Shown piece after piece: positions 1 through 7,176 of a stretch of DNA of 38,996 bases. Each line of letters begins with the position of its first letter. The first letter of the stretch is position 1. The stretch is from Ancylomarina longa (GTDB lineage Bacteria; Bacteroidota; Bacteroidia; Bacteroidales; Marinifilaceae): NCBI RefSeq assembly GCF_003996985.1, contig NZ_RJJX01000026.1, forward strand, positions 1 to 38,996. The letters run 5' to 3'. Made by a program: the position numbers and the translations under genes. The notes under the pieces were generated by a model. It was given only the letters and a program-made list of their open reading frames with translations, ran no database searches and was not told the DNA's origin.

Positions 1-37
1 TTTGTACCACATAAGTGCCTTTTTTAGGTAGTTATTT

Positions 38-88
38 TCCTTCATTTTTATTGGTTTTGATCACCCTAAAAATGAAGGATTTTTTTTT
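38..88 (+). terminator. Rho-independent terminator of a gene left of the window
   Basis: A 13-bp perfect inverted repeat (38-50 TCCTTCATTTTTA and 67-79 TAAAAATGAAGGA) with a 16-nt loop is followed by nine T residues (80-88). This is a classic intrinsic terminator on the plus strand. No gene inside the window ends here, so it probably closes a gene lying to the left. Confidence 0.75.
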
Positions 89-183
89 AGTTCCTAACTG
101 GTACTTTCCTGTTGCGAAAATTTGACACTTTAAAGTTGCTGATTACAACAAATAGAGGACTTATTTTTCGGCAGCTTGAATAA

Positions 184-210
184 CGCCAATTTAATAGGAT
201 GATATTGCAT
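184..210. mobile_element. Possible decayed end of the 314-bp repeat
   Basis: The stretch starts with CGCCAATTTA, identical to the right end of the 314-bp repeats at 975-1288 and 3017-3330, then continues with a diverged form of TTAGGACAATATTGG. It looks like the remnant of a third copy. No matching left end was found, and the match is short, so chance is not excluded. Confidence 0.35.
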
Positions 211-365
211 TAAAATTTATCAATCATTCCTTATTTAGTTTGAATTTTAATTGAACACTAACGCTAATAATTAGTAACTACTCAAGTATAATCAGGTAAT
301 TAATACAAATAAATAATCAGGATACTAGTATAATTAGTGATTGAAGCAGTATTTTTAGTCTAAAG

Positions 366-554
366 AGCTAAAAAATATAGTAAAAAAGCTAAAAATCATA
401 TCTAAATAGCTAAAAAATATAGTTGGCTTGCTAAATATTGCATCTTAAAACCTAAAATATGTAGTTCATTAGCTAAAAATAATAGTTAAGTACCTAAAAT
501 TTAGAGTTAACAAGCTAAAAATTATAGCTAAGCATCTAAAAAATAGTTTTGTTT
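366..554. repeat. Array of nine 21-bp phased direct repeats
   Basis: Nine units start at 366, 387, 408, 429, 450, 471, 492, 513 and 534, exactly 21 bp apart with no slippage. The first 16 bases follow the core AGCTAAAAAATATAGT; the last five are variable. Second and third positions vary (GC, CC, TC), and the A-tract is kept in nearly all units. Several units are imperfect palindromes; unit 513 reads AGCTA-n7-TAGCT. A weaker tenth unit may lie at 345. Because 21 bp is two helical turns, all A-tracts face the same side of the helix, which predicts intrinsic curvature or side-by-side protein binding. The array ends inside the promoter of the XRE gene. Units are too short and lack the invariant repeat plus unique spacer pattern of a CRISPR. 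Confidence 0.85.
544..551 (+). promoter_or_regulatory. -7 box for the XRE gene
   Basis: TAGTTTTG matches the Bacteroidota -7 consensus TAnnTTTG exactly. It lies in the ninth unit of the 21-bp array and 55 bp before the ATG at 607. No clear -33 TTTG is present at the usual distance, so transcription may depend on a protein bound to the array. That last point is inference. Confidence 0.55.
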
Positions 555-606
555 TTTGCAATATTACCATTAAATTGCTACTAGTAAAACCAATATACTC
601 AGCACA

Positions 607-918
607 ATGGCAAAACACAGTCCCGTAAACAAGCTAATTATGGAAGAAATGAAGCGACAAGGTCTTCGTCCACCCGATTTAGCACGAAGCTTGTACATCA
701 GTAATACTAGCATTTACCATCTTTTAAGGCAATCTACCATTCAGGTTGATAGACTTTGGCAAATAAGCAAGATCCTTAACCTTAATCTCTTTGAGATTCT
801 TGCCGACGAAATGGGGATTAAAAATGACAAAGCTTCCTTTGTCGATACTGAAAAAGAAGCCTTAAAAGCCGAAAACAAAACCCTCAAAGAAGTAATAAAG
901 CTTTTCGCAAGAGAATAA
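607..918 (+). CDS. XRE-family helix-turn-helix protein
   Basis: This 103-residue protein has an N-terminal XRE/Cro-type HTH at about residues 8-62 (LRPPDLARSLYISNTSIYHLL covers the helix-turn-helix core; LNLFEIL is the usual last helix). Residues 78-100 are charged, leucine-spaced and likely a short coiled coil for dimerisation. There is no signal peptide or extra domain. It is a probable DNA-binding regulator; its targets are unknown. The gene stands alone, with its promoter in the last unit of a nine-unit 21-bp array, so autoregulation through that array is a reasonable guess. It could also be the regulator of a lost mobile element, since MITE-like repeats lie just downstream. The start is supported by the domain beginning directly after it. 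Confidence 0.85.
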   Translation: MAKHSPVNKLIMEEMKRQGLRPPDLARSLYISNTSIYHLLRQSTIQVDRLWQISKILNLNLFEILADEMGIKNDKASFVDTEKEALKAENKTLKEVIKLFARE

Positions 919-974
919 CACAGGCAATTCGCAGAGGATTTATCCCAGAGAAGGAAATTAGAATAGGTATAGTA

Positions 975-1288
975 ACAATATCGTCCTAAACGTTTCTGTT
1001 TATTTGTATATTTTATTGCAAACAAGACGTTTATAGCTAAAAATACAATAAAGAGATTATTTTTGAGCAGTGGCATCTTTTTTAAATAGCCTTCGTTTTA
1101 CGAAAACTATAGTAAGACCGGGAAGTTGAGAACTTTGTTCGAAAATCAGCCGGCCGCACTTAAGCTTGAGGCAAATAAGAAAGGTATTTAAAAAGCAGCC
1201 TTGATTTTTTTTGCTTCTGTTTTTTGGATTAAGCCAAAAAATGAAGTCGGGTTTGGGCGAAGCGCCAATTTAATTAGGACAATATTGG
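975..1288. mobile_element. MITE-like 314-bp repeat, copy A
   Basis: This copy aligns without gaps to 3017-3330, with 16 mismatches counted by eye (about 95% identity). The ends are imperfect inverted repeats: ACAATATCGTCCTAA on the left and, reading inward from the right, CCAATATTGTCCTAA. Differences cluster in the left half (about 1010-1115); the right half from about 1190 is almost invariant. Inside are a hairpin TTTTTTGG-ATTAAG-CCAAAAAA (1220-1241) and GGCG-AAG-CGCC (1256-1266). There is no plausible transposase frame. It behaves like a non-autonomous element mobilised in trans; the source transposase is not in the window. The rest of the 919-1372 gap holds only the terminator at 1320-1354. 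Confidence 0.75.
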
Positions 1289-1319
1289 TATAGGAATAAT
1301 TCTGGGGTTTATCCCAGAG

Positions 1320-1354
1320 AAAAAAAGGCTGTATCCTTTTATTTGATACAGCCT
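1320..1354 (-). terminator. Terminator of the sigma/Spy operon
   Basis: A 10-bp perfect inverted repeat (AGGCTGTATC at 1326-1335, GATACAGCCT at 1345-1354) has a run of seven A on its left, which is a U-tract when read on the minus strand. It lies 19 bp beyond the stop codon of the Spy-like gene. T residues on the other side (1356-1361) could let it work in both directions. Confidence 0.85.
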
Positions 1355-1372
1355 GTTTTTTGTGTCTTTTTA

Positions 1373-1846
1373 TTATCTGCCATGTTGATAGCGACCTCTT
1401 TCTTTTATCCTTCGGAGCAACATCGATTGAAATTGCTTTTCGGAATGATAGAGTTCTAATATCTTTTTGGGAGGAAGAATCTTTTTAAATTTTTCGTGAT
1501 AGGTTTTATCCAGATTCACATCCTCCAGCCTTAATTCTATTAATTGGTCGCTGAGCTTAGTTAATTCCTTATCCGTTAAATTATCCTGTTTATCGCGTAG
1601 TGTTCTAAATAAGGTTCTGTTTTTATTTCTTAGTTCTCTTTTTTTCTGTTCTAATTCGTTGTAAACAGGCCAAAATATTTGAGCTTCCTTAGGCGTTAAG
1701 GATAACTGTTCGGTGATGAACGAAATTTTTTGGGATTCTATTTTTTCCCTCATCTGGCCATGTGAATCTCCCTGTTTATGTTCCTGGGGAAATCCTAAAG
1801 TGCTAAATACGAGAATAAATGATAATATTAATAGGATAGATTTCAT
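1373..1846 (-). CDS. Spy/CpxP-like periplasmic protein
   Basis: This 157-residue protein has a signal peptide (about residues 1-20) and an all-helical, highly charged mature part. The motif LTPKEAQIFWPVYNEL (about 49-64) resembles the LTxxQ-type repeats of Spy/CpxP/CnrX periplasmic helical proteins. In Bacteroidota such proteins are commonly encoded with ECF sigma factors and are often annotated as sensors of ECF-type sigma factors. It is last in a three-gene minus-strand operon, 10 bp after the membrane protein gene, and is followed by a good terminator. A role as periplasmic chaperone or envelope-stress sensor is inference from family and context. Confidence 0.75.
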   Translation of the reverse strand: MKSILLILSFILVFSTLGFPQEHKQGDSHGQMREKIESQKISFITEQLSLTPKEAQIFWPVYNELEQKKRELRNKNRTLFRTLRDKQDNLTDKELTKLSDQLIELRLEDVNLDKTYHEKFKKILPPKKILELYHSEKQFQSMLLRRIKERGRYQHGR

Positions 1847-1856
1847 TTTTTGATAC

Positions 1857-2264
1857 TTATAAATTAGCTAATAGTGTTTCTGAATCAATATCGTAATCCG
1901 ATAAATACTCGATAATTTCATCGGAGGAAGTATCGGATAATGCATCCTTAATCCAAATTGAATTTGCAGAATCGGCATTCGAAACTACATTTGGAGTATC
2001 CTTAACAGAAACTTCCGTTTGTGATATTTTCGGATTCCTAAATTCAGAAGGAACAGCATTTGTTAATATTATTTTAGCAATAAAAACAAGCCCAAAGATA
2101 CTTGCTGCCATCCAAAGGTAAGGCTTCAGCATCGGAATAATCTTCTTTTCCTTCGATGTTTTTTCTGTCTTAATTCTTTCTTGCACCAGATCAGCCAGAT
2201 TTTCAAAATAATCTTCCGGCACTTTAAAAGGAGATTCTTTTTTCTTATTCGAGAGATCTTTCAT
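1857..2264 (-). CDS. Single-pass membrane protein, putative anti-sigma factor
   Basis: This 135-residue protein has a basic cytoplasmic N-terminus with the motif PFKVPEDYFENL (12-23), which recurs in proteins next to Bacteroidota ECF sigma factors. One membrane segment follows (about 48-68), then an acidic, Ser/Asp-rich C-terminal part, probably periplasmic. There is no HxxxCxxC zinc anti-sigma motif, so it is not a classical ZAS protein. It sits 99 bp downstream of the sigma gene and 10 bp upstream of the Spy-like gene on the same strand. Position, size and topology suggest an anti-sigma factor, but no sequence family proves it. Confidence 0.6.
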   Translation of the reverse strand: MKDLSNKKKESPFKVPEDYFENLADLVQERIKTEKTSKEKKIIPMLKPYLWMAASIFGLVFIAKIILTNAVPSEFRNPKISQTEVSVKDTPNVVSNADSANSIWIKDALSDTSSDEIIEYLSDYDIDSETLLANL

Positions 2265-2363
2265 ATCTAATTAATTTGCCTTCATTTTTTACGGAACTGT
2301 ACTTCATAAAATTCATTTTGTCGCTACTCTCTTTGAGTTTAGACTGTCAATTCTCCAATTGGT

Positions 2364-2924
2364 TTAAACTTCATTCAGTTTTAACAGTGTTTCAATCTTT
2401 TTTGTTGCATGATGATAGGAAGCTTTTAGTGCCCCAACCGATGTATCGAGTATTTCGGACATTTCGGTATATTTCAGATCATCAAAATACTTCATATTAA
2501 AAACCAATCGTTGTTTTTCCGGTAATTTTAATATTGCCTTCTGGAGTTCCAATTGCGCTTTATCTCCATCAAAATATTCGTCTGATTCTAAATTGGCGAG
2601 CAACATCTCTTCCACTTCTCCATTGGAATATCCCAGGTGTTTTTTTTGTTTTTCCTTTAGGAAAGTTAAGGATTCGTTGGTCGCAATTCGAAACATCCAG
2701 GTGAATAGTTGAGAATCGTATCGAAAATTTTGTAAGCCTTTCCAAACCTTCACAAAAGTATTCTGCAAAATATCATCAGTATCTTCATGCGAGAGAACAA
2801 TTTTCCGGATTTGCCAATACAGTCTTTCCTGATATTTTTGAACCAACATAGCGAAAGCCTTAGACTGCATCTTTTTGTCCTGAAAAAGTTGTAATATTTC
2901 TTCGTCGGATAGATTATTCATCAA
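2364..2924 (-). CDS. ECF RNA polymerase sigma factor (sigma-70 family)
   Basis: This 186-residue protein has sigma region 2 at about 20-95 (DTDDILQNTFVKVWKGL is the core-binding 2.2 part; FTWMFRIATN is 2.4) and region 4 at about 128-182 (LPEKQRLVFNMKYFDDLKY then SEILDTSVGALKASYHHA as the -35-binding HTH). It lacks regions 1 and 3, as ECF sigmas do. It directs RNA polymerase to a stress or envelope regulon. The first two codons are both Met; either (2924 or 2921) could start. It is first of the operon with the membrane protein and Spy-like genes. Its upstream region is occupied by a 314-bp mobile repeat beginning 93 bp away, which may have altered its control. Confidence 0.92.
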   Translation of the reverse strand: MMNNLSDEEILQLFQDKKMQSKAFAMLVQKYQERLYWQIRKIVLSHEDTDDILQNTFVKVWKGLQNFRYDSQLFTWMFRIATNESLTFLKEKQKKHLGYSNGEVEEMLLANLESDEYFDGDKAQLELQKAILKLPEKQRLVFNMKYFDDLKYTEMSEILDTSVGALKASYHHATKKIETLLKLNEV

Positions 2925-3016
2925 TTGCTTTTAATTATTAAGCTTAAAAATAGCCATTTCTAATTTATGAATTCGCTTACTAAGACTGATTTTTGGTCAG
3001 AAGGTTTAATGTAGAA

Positions 3017-3330
3017 ACAATATCGTCCTAAACGTTTCTGTTTATTTGTATATTTAATTGCAAACAAGATGATTATACCTAAAAACACAATAAAGGGATT
3101 ATTTTTAAGCAGTGGCATCTTTATTAAATATTTTTCGTTTTACGAAAGCTTTAGTAAGACCGGGAAGTTGAGAACTTTGTTCGAAAATCACCCGGCCGCA
3201 CTTAAGCTTGAGGCAAATAAGAAAGGTATTTAATAAGAAGCCTTGATTTTTTTTGCTTCTGTTTTTTGGATTAAGCCAAAAAATGAAGTCGGGTTTGGGC
3301 GAAGCGCCAATTTAATTAGGACAATATTGG
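3017..3330. mobile_element. MITE-like 314-bp repeat, copy B
   Basis: This is the same orientation and exactly the same length as copy A at 975-1288, with 16 substitutions. The terminal inverted repeat is as in copy A. The right half, including the TTTTTTGG/CCAAAAAA hairpin and GGCGAAGCGCC, is nearly unchanged. It lies between the transketolase terminator and the start of the ECF sigma gene, in the 2925-3392 gap where no gene is seen. No TA or longer target duplication is convincing around this copy. Confidence 0.75.
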
Positions 3331-3338
3331 TGTCTAAA

Positions 3339-3370
3339 TAAAAAATCCGGAATCAAACAGACTCCGGATT
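3339..3370 (-). terminator. Transketolase terminator
   Basis: The inverted repeat AATCCGGA (3344-3351) and TCCGGATT (3363-3370), read on the minus strand, is followed by a T-rich run. It lies 22 bp past the transketolase stop codon and directly abuts repeat copy B. Confidence 0.75.
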
Positions 3371-3392
3371 CCTATTTGTATGATTAGAAAAC

Positions 3393-5450
3393 TTATCGAA
3401 GTAATGCTTCCACTTCTTTGACTACGTTTTCTGCAGTATAACCAAATTTTTCATCAAGAACTCCCGCTGGAGCTGAGTATCCAAAATGATCTAAACCAAC
3501 CGATTTTCCATTAGCTCCAACCAAGCCTTGAAGCGTAACAGGTAAGCCTGCTGTTAATCCAAGAACAGGAATTCCTGCAGGAATCACTTCTGCTTGATAT
3601 TCCGCAGATTGAGTTCGGAATAATCCTTCAGAAGGAACAGATACGATTTGAATCTTTAAGTCACTCTTGGAACGTAAAATTTCAGCGCCTGCAACTAAGG
3701 TAGCTACCTCAGATCCACTTGCCAATAGAATTACATCAGGAGTAGATTCTGGTTTTTGTACAATATAAGCACCTTTTTGTGCTTGCAAAGCTTCCTCGTA
3801 ACGGTTTCCATTGGAAGGAAGATCTTTGATATTTTGACGGGAAAGAATCAGAGCTGTAGGAGTTTTTGTGTTCTCCATAGCCATTTTCCATGCCACAGTA
3901 CCTTCATGAACATCAGCAGGACGAAGTGCTAATAAACTCATCTGTCCCGAATGATTTTTCAATTGCTCCAACAAACGAATTTGTGCTTCCTGTTCTATTG
4001 GCTGATGTGTAGGGCCATCTTCTCCTACACGAAAAGCATCATGAGTCCAAATATATTTTACAGGAACTTGCATTAGTGCTGATAAACGTACAGCAGGCTT
4101 CATGTAATCAGAAAAAACAAAGAAAGTACCACAAGCAGCAGTCACTCCACCGTGTAAAGCGATACCATTACAAATGGCAGCCATGGTAAGTTCAGCAACT
4201 CCAGCCTGAAGAAATGCTCCGGAGAAATCACCTTTTACAATTGCCTTTGTATTTTTTAGAAATCCATCGGTTTTATCAGAATTACTCAAGTCGGCAGATG
4301 AAACAATCATGTTGTCCACTTTTTGAGCAAGTTCAGCTAAAACAGCAGATGAAGCTGCACGAGTAGCAGATCCGGATTTTTGAGCAATAGCTGCATAATC
4401 GATATCCGGAGCTTCGTTGCTAAAGAATTTCTCCAATTTAGCAGCTAGTTCAGGATTTGCTTTTGCCCACTCAGCTTGTTCTGCTTTTTTGGCATTAGCA
4501 TATTCTTGTTTCTTTTGAAGTACTTCTTTAAAGTATTCTTGTACTTCAGGAAAAATCTGAAATGGATTTTCGGAATTACCTCCTAAATTTTCTATGGTTT
4601 TAGCCAAAGAAGCACCGGCGGCTCCCAGAGGTTGACCATGGGTAGAAACTTTATTTTCAAAACTTACTCCATTTGCATCAACAGCACCTTTACCCATTAG
4701 GGTTTTTCCAATAATTAAAGTAGGACGTTCTGTTTCATTGTTTGCAGCAATAAGAGCTACACGAATCTCAGAAGAACTATTACCATCAATTGAGATAACA
4801 TTCCATCCCCAGGCTTCATATTTTTTAGCTGTATTCTCTATGGTGACTTCCTCTACTTTAGTAGAAAGTTGAATGTTATTGGAATCATAGAACATGATTA
4901 GATTACTCAAACCTAAATTTCCTGCAATTCTTCCTGCTCCTTGCGCAATTTCTTCTTGAATTCCACCATCAGAAATGAAAGTGTATATTTTATGAGACAT
5001 CCACTCGCCAAAACGAGCAGCCAAAAAGCGCTCTGTAATTGCAGCACCTACAGCCATGGTATGTCCTTGTCCTAATGGTCCGGATGTGTTTTCAACACCA
5101 CGGGCAGGATCCACTTCCGGATGACCTGGAGTTGGGCTACCCCATTGTCTGAAATTGGCCAGCTCCTCCATAGTATAATTTCCGGTAAGGGAAAGAATAG
5201 AATAAAGCATTGGCGACATGTGACCTGGGTCAAGGAAAAATCGATCACGATTAATCCAGTTCATGTCAGAAGGGTCAAAATTTAAGAATTCAGAATACAG
5301 TACATTGATAAAATCAGCACCGCCCATTGCACCTCCCGGGTGTCCTGATTTAGCCTTTTCAACCATCGAAGCTGCAAGAATACGAATATTATTCGCAGCC
5401 TTGTCTGTCACGGTTAGATCCACTTGGTTTTTCATTTCTTTTAGATCCAT
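3393..5450 (-). CDS. tkt: Transketolase
   Basis: This 685-residue protein transfers two-carbon ketol units in the non-oxidative pentose phosphate pathway, using thiamine diphosphate and Mg2+; it is cytosolic. The full domain order is visible: the ThDP-binding domain (GHPGGAMGGADF near 37-48, DPGHMSP, ISDGGIQEE...NN near 160-193), the pyrimidine-binding domain (DAFRVGEDGPTHQPIEQ near 480) and the C-terminal domain. The usual GDG of the ThDP motif reads SDG here, a form I recall from other Bacteroidota transketolases, so the enzyme is expected to be active. It is transcribed alone, with a -7 box at 5507-5514 and a terminator at 3339-3370. Confidence 0.96.
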   Translation of the reverse strand: MDLKEMKNQVDLTVTDKAANNIRILAASMVEKAKSGHPGGAMGGADFINVLYSEFLNFDPSDMNWINRDRFFLDPGHMSPMLYSILSLTGNYTMEELANFRQWGSPTPGHPEVDPARGVENTSGPLGQGHTMAVGAAITERFLAARFGEWMSHKIYTFISDGGIQEEIAQGAGRIAGNLGLSNLIMFYDSNNIQLSTKVEEVTIENTAKKYEAWGWNVISIDGNSSSEIRVALIAANNETERPTLIIGKTLMGKGAVDANGVSFENKVSTHGQPLGAAGASLAKTIENLGGNSENPFQIFPEVQEYFKEVLQKKQEYANAKKAEQAEWAKANPELAAKLEKFFSNEAPDIDYAAIAQKSGSATRAASSAVLAELAQKVDNMIVSSADLSNSDKTDGFLKNTKAIVKGDFSGAFLQAGVAELTMAAICNGIALHGGVTAACGTFFVFSDYMKPAVRLSALMQVPVKYIWTHDAFRVGEDGPTHQPIEQEAQIRLLEQLKNHSGQMSLLALRPADVHEGTVAWKMAMENTKTPTALILSRQNIKDLPSNGNRYEEALQAQKGAYIVQKPESTPDVILLASGSEVATLVAGAEILRSKSDLKIQIVSVPSEGLFRTQSAEYQAEVIPAGIPVLGLTAGLPVTLQGLVGANGKSVGLDHFGYSAPAGVLDEKFGYTAENVVKEVEALLR

Positions 5451-5506
5451 TTTGAAAAATGAGATTTTAGATGATATAAAACTTGGTATGGTTTTATTAA
5501 TGCATG

Positions 5507-5514
5507 CAAAGATA
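5507..5514 (-). promoter_or_regulatory. -7 box for tkt
   Basis: On the minus strand the sequence is TATCTTTG, a perfect TAnnTTTG. It lies 57 bp before the transketolase ATG. A -33 TTTG at the usual 19-bp spacing is not evident (the closest has a spacer of about 25). Confidence 0.6.
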
Positions 5515-5607
5515 TATAAATTTGAATATTGGCATCATTCAAAATGCTTTAAATAGAGCAAAAACTTTACGAATTTGTAAATAATATAATCTTATAAATC
5601 AATTAGT

Positions 5608-6984
5608 TTACAGGTGAATGGGAATAGATTTACCGGAAGTAATGATAAAACTTTTTTTACGTGAACTCTGCGAGAGATAAGCATTTTTGTTTCGGAAGAT
5701 AATATGATATGTCCCTGGTTGCAAGGTGAGTGTCTGGCGAAGCTTTTTTTCATCAATATCATAGATCCAAACCAGTTTGTTGTTTCGTTGAACGAATATA
5801 CTACAAGGACCAACGGTTGGTTTAAAAATGGTAGCCAAACCCGGTTGTGGAATTTGTATCACAGTAGTTTTGCTTTGACTGATTTCAACATTGGGTATTG
5901 TAATTCGGGGAAGTGTGAGAATTTCAAGATCATATTGCCCCGTTAAATATTTAACCTTATTGTTAGGCATCTGGATATTAATGATTTCCCTGTTTTTTTT
6001 AATCAGGATATTAAGATTTTTGTATAGTGTAGTGCGTTCCGATACTATTTGCAGCATTCCCTGGGCAGCATCTATACCGAATGTATTGTGTTTTCCTGTT
6101 TCAATCTTAATGTTGTTTTTATGAATTTCCGGTTTTGTGTGAACCGTTAAGTTGTATGTCAATAATGGATCCAAATAAAGCGTATCCGGATTTCCCTTTA
6201 CATTCATAGTATGTATAAACTGATAACGCACTTTTCCTGATATAGCATTATAAAATGTCATGGGAACATCCGTTTCGGTAGGAGAACCATTTGCATCAAT
6301 AAGGTTGATTTGCGCGGAAGTTTTGTTTAGAACTTGTGAAATTACATATTCCAAAGTACCTCCGAATTTCTCCTCCTTATCTACTTCCAGATAGTTGCCA
6401 ATACATTCAAAGCTCTGTTTAAAGTTTACATCCAAGCCAATCCCAATAATAAATGGTTTTAGAATAACTCCGGCTTTTTGTAATTCTAGTGATACTTTGC
6501 AAGGATCCCCATCACAAGCTTCAACGCCATCGGTAATCAGTATAATGATATTTCTGCTAGTTGGATTGTATGCAGGAAAGTCGTTCGCTGCCATTTCTAA
6601 CGAATGAGCAATAGGAGTAGTTCCTTTCGGAATTAAAAAACGAAGGGTTTGTCTGATTTTGCCAGCATTATTTATCTGAAAAGGAACTTCTAGTTTGGTG
6701 TCGTTGCAATCCTGTGGGGGCACAACGCTTTGATGTCCATAAACTCTTAAAGCCATATCTACATTATTTTCTTTTTCCAAACTGTCGATCATCTGGATTA
6801 GAAATTTACGGGCAATATCAATTTTTTTTGATTTCTGCCAATACCCGTTCATACTTTGCGAAGCATCGAAAATAAAAAGAATGTGTGTTTTCTCCTTACC
6901 AAGCTTAGAATTTTGTGCAAAAATAGAATCGGAAATTAAAATGCATAGAAGGATGGTAGCGAATAATTTAAGATATGGTTTCAA
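5608..6984 (-). CDS. Secreted von Willebrand factor type A domain protein
   Basis: This 458-residue protein has a signal peptide (1-23, ending IFAQ). A VWA domain spans about 34-215 with a complete MIDAS site: DASQS (D40, S42, S44), Thr in KGTTP (122/123) and ITDG (D152). Cysteines at 93, 157 and 162 could form disulfides. The rest (about 220-458) is beta-rich without a clear family, possibly repeated Ig-like or carbohydrate-binding modules. VWA domains bind protein partners through a metal; this one probably acts at the periplasm or cell surface. The gene is single on the minus strand, divergent from the gene at 7177. The partner and role are unknown. Confidence 0.82.
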   Translation of the reverse strand: MKPYLKLFATILLCILISDSIFAQNSKLGKEKTHILFIFDASQSMNGYWQKSKKIDIARKFLIQMIDSLEKENNVDMALRVYGHQSVVPPQDCNDTKLEVPFQINNAGKIRQTLRFLIPKGTTPIAHSLEMAANDFPAYNPTSRNIIILITDGVEACDGDPCKVSLELQKAGVILKPFIIGIGLDVNFKQSFECIGNYLEVDKEEKFGGTLEYVISQVLNKTSAQINLIDANGSPTETDVPMTFYNAISGKVRYQFIHTMNVKGNPDTLYLDPLLTYNLTVHTKPEIHKNNIKIETGKHNTFGIDAAQGMLQIVSERTTLYKNLNILIKKNREIINIQMPNNKVKYLTGQYDLEILTLPRITIPNVEISQSKTTVIQIPQPGLATIFKPTVGPCSIFVQRNNKLVWIYDIDEKKLRQTLTLQPGTYHIIFRNKNAYLSQSSRKKSFIITSGKSIPIHL

Positions 6985-7137
6985 TGCTTGAGGTTTGAAT
7001 GAATAAATCGTAAAGTTACGGATAGAATTAAAGAAATAAAATGCTTGATATAATTATTGCTGTTTCGTTGACATAGTTTGTTAATTATGAAAAAATGAAA
7101 TGAAAATAGTATTTTTTTCAATATTAAGTTATATTCT

Positions 7138-7145
7138 TATTTTTG
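7138..7145 (+). promoter_or_regulatory. -7 box for the gene at 7177
   Basis: TATTTTTG fits TAnnTTTG and lies 31 bp before the ATG. No matching -33 box is evident in this very AT-rich stretch, so the call is moderate. Confidence 0.45.
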
Positions 7146-7176
7146 ATAAAAAAAATATAGATTCACGCTTCGTTTA

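Noticed and set aside
366-554. CRISPR array
   Set aside because: The unit is 21 bp with no separate spacer of usual length, repeats are degenerate throughout, and no cas gene is nearby.
741-1076. Minus-strand frame of 111 codons
   Set aside because: It overlaps the XRE gene and runs into mobile repeat copy A; its composition is that of an antisense shadow.
1228-1266. Small RNA gene within the repeat
   Set aside because: The two hairpins are suggestive, but there is no promoter or expression evidence; they may only be part of the element's structure.
975-3330. Composite transposon formed by the two 314-bp copies
   Set aside because: No transposase is present in or between the copies and no shared target duplication was found, so only a MITE-like pair is claimed.
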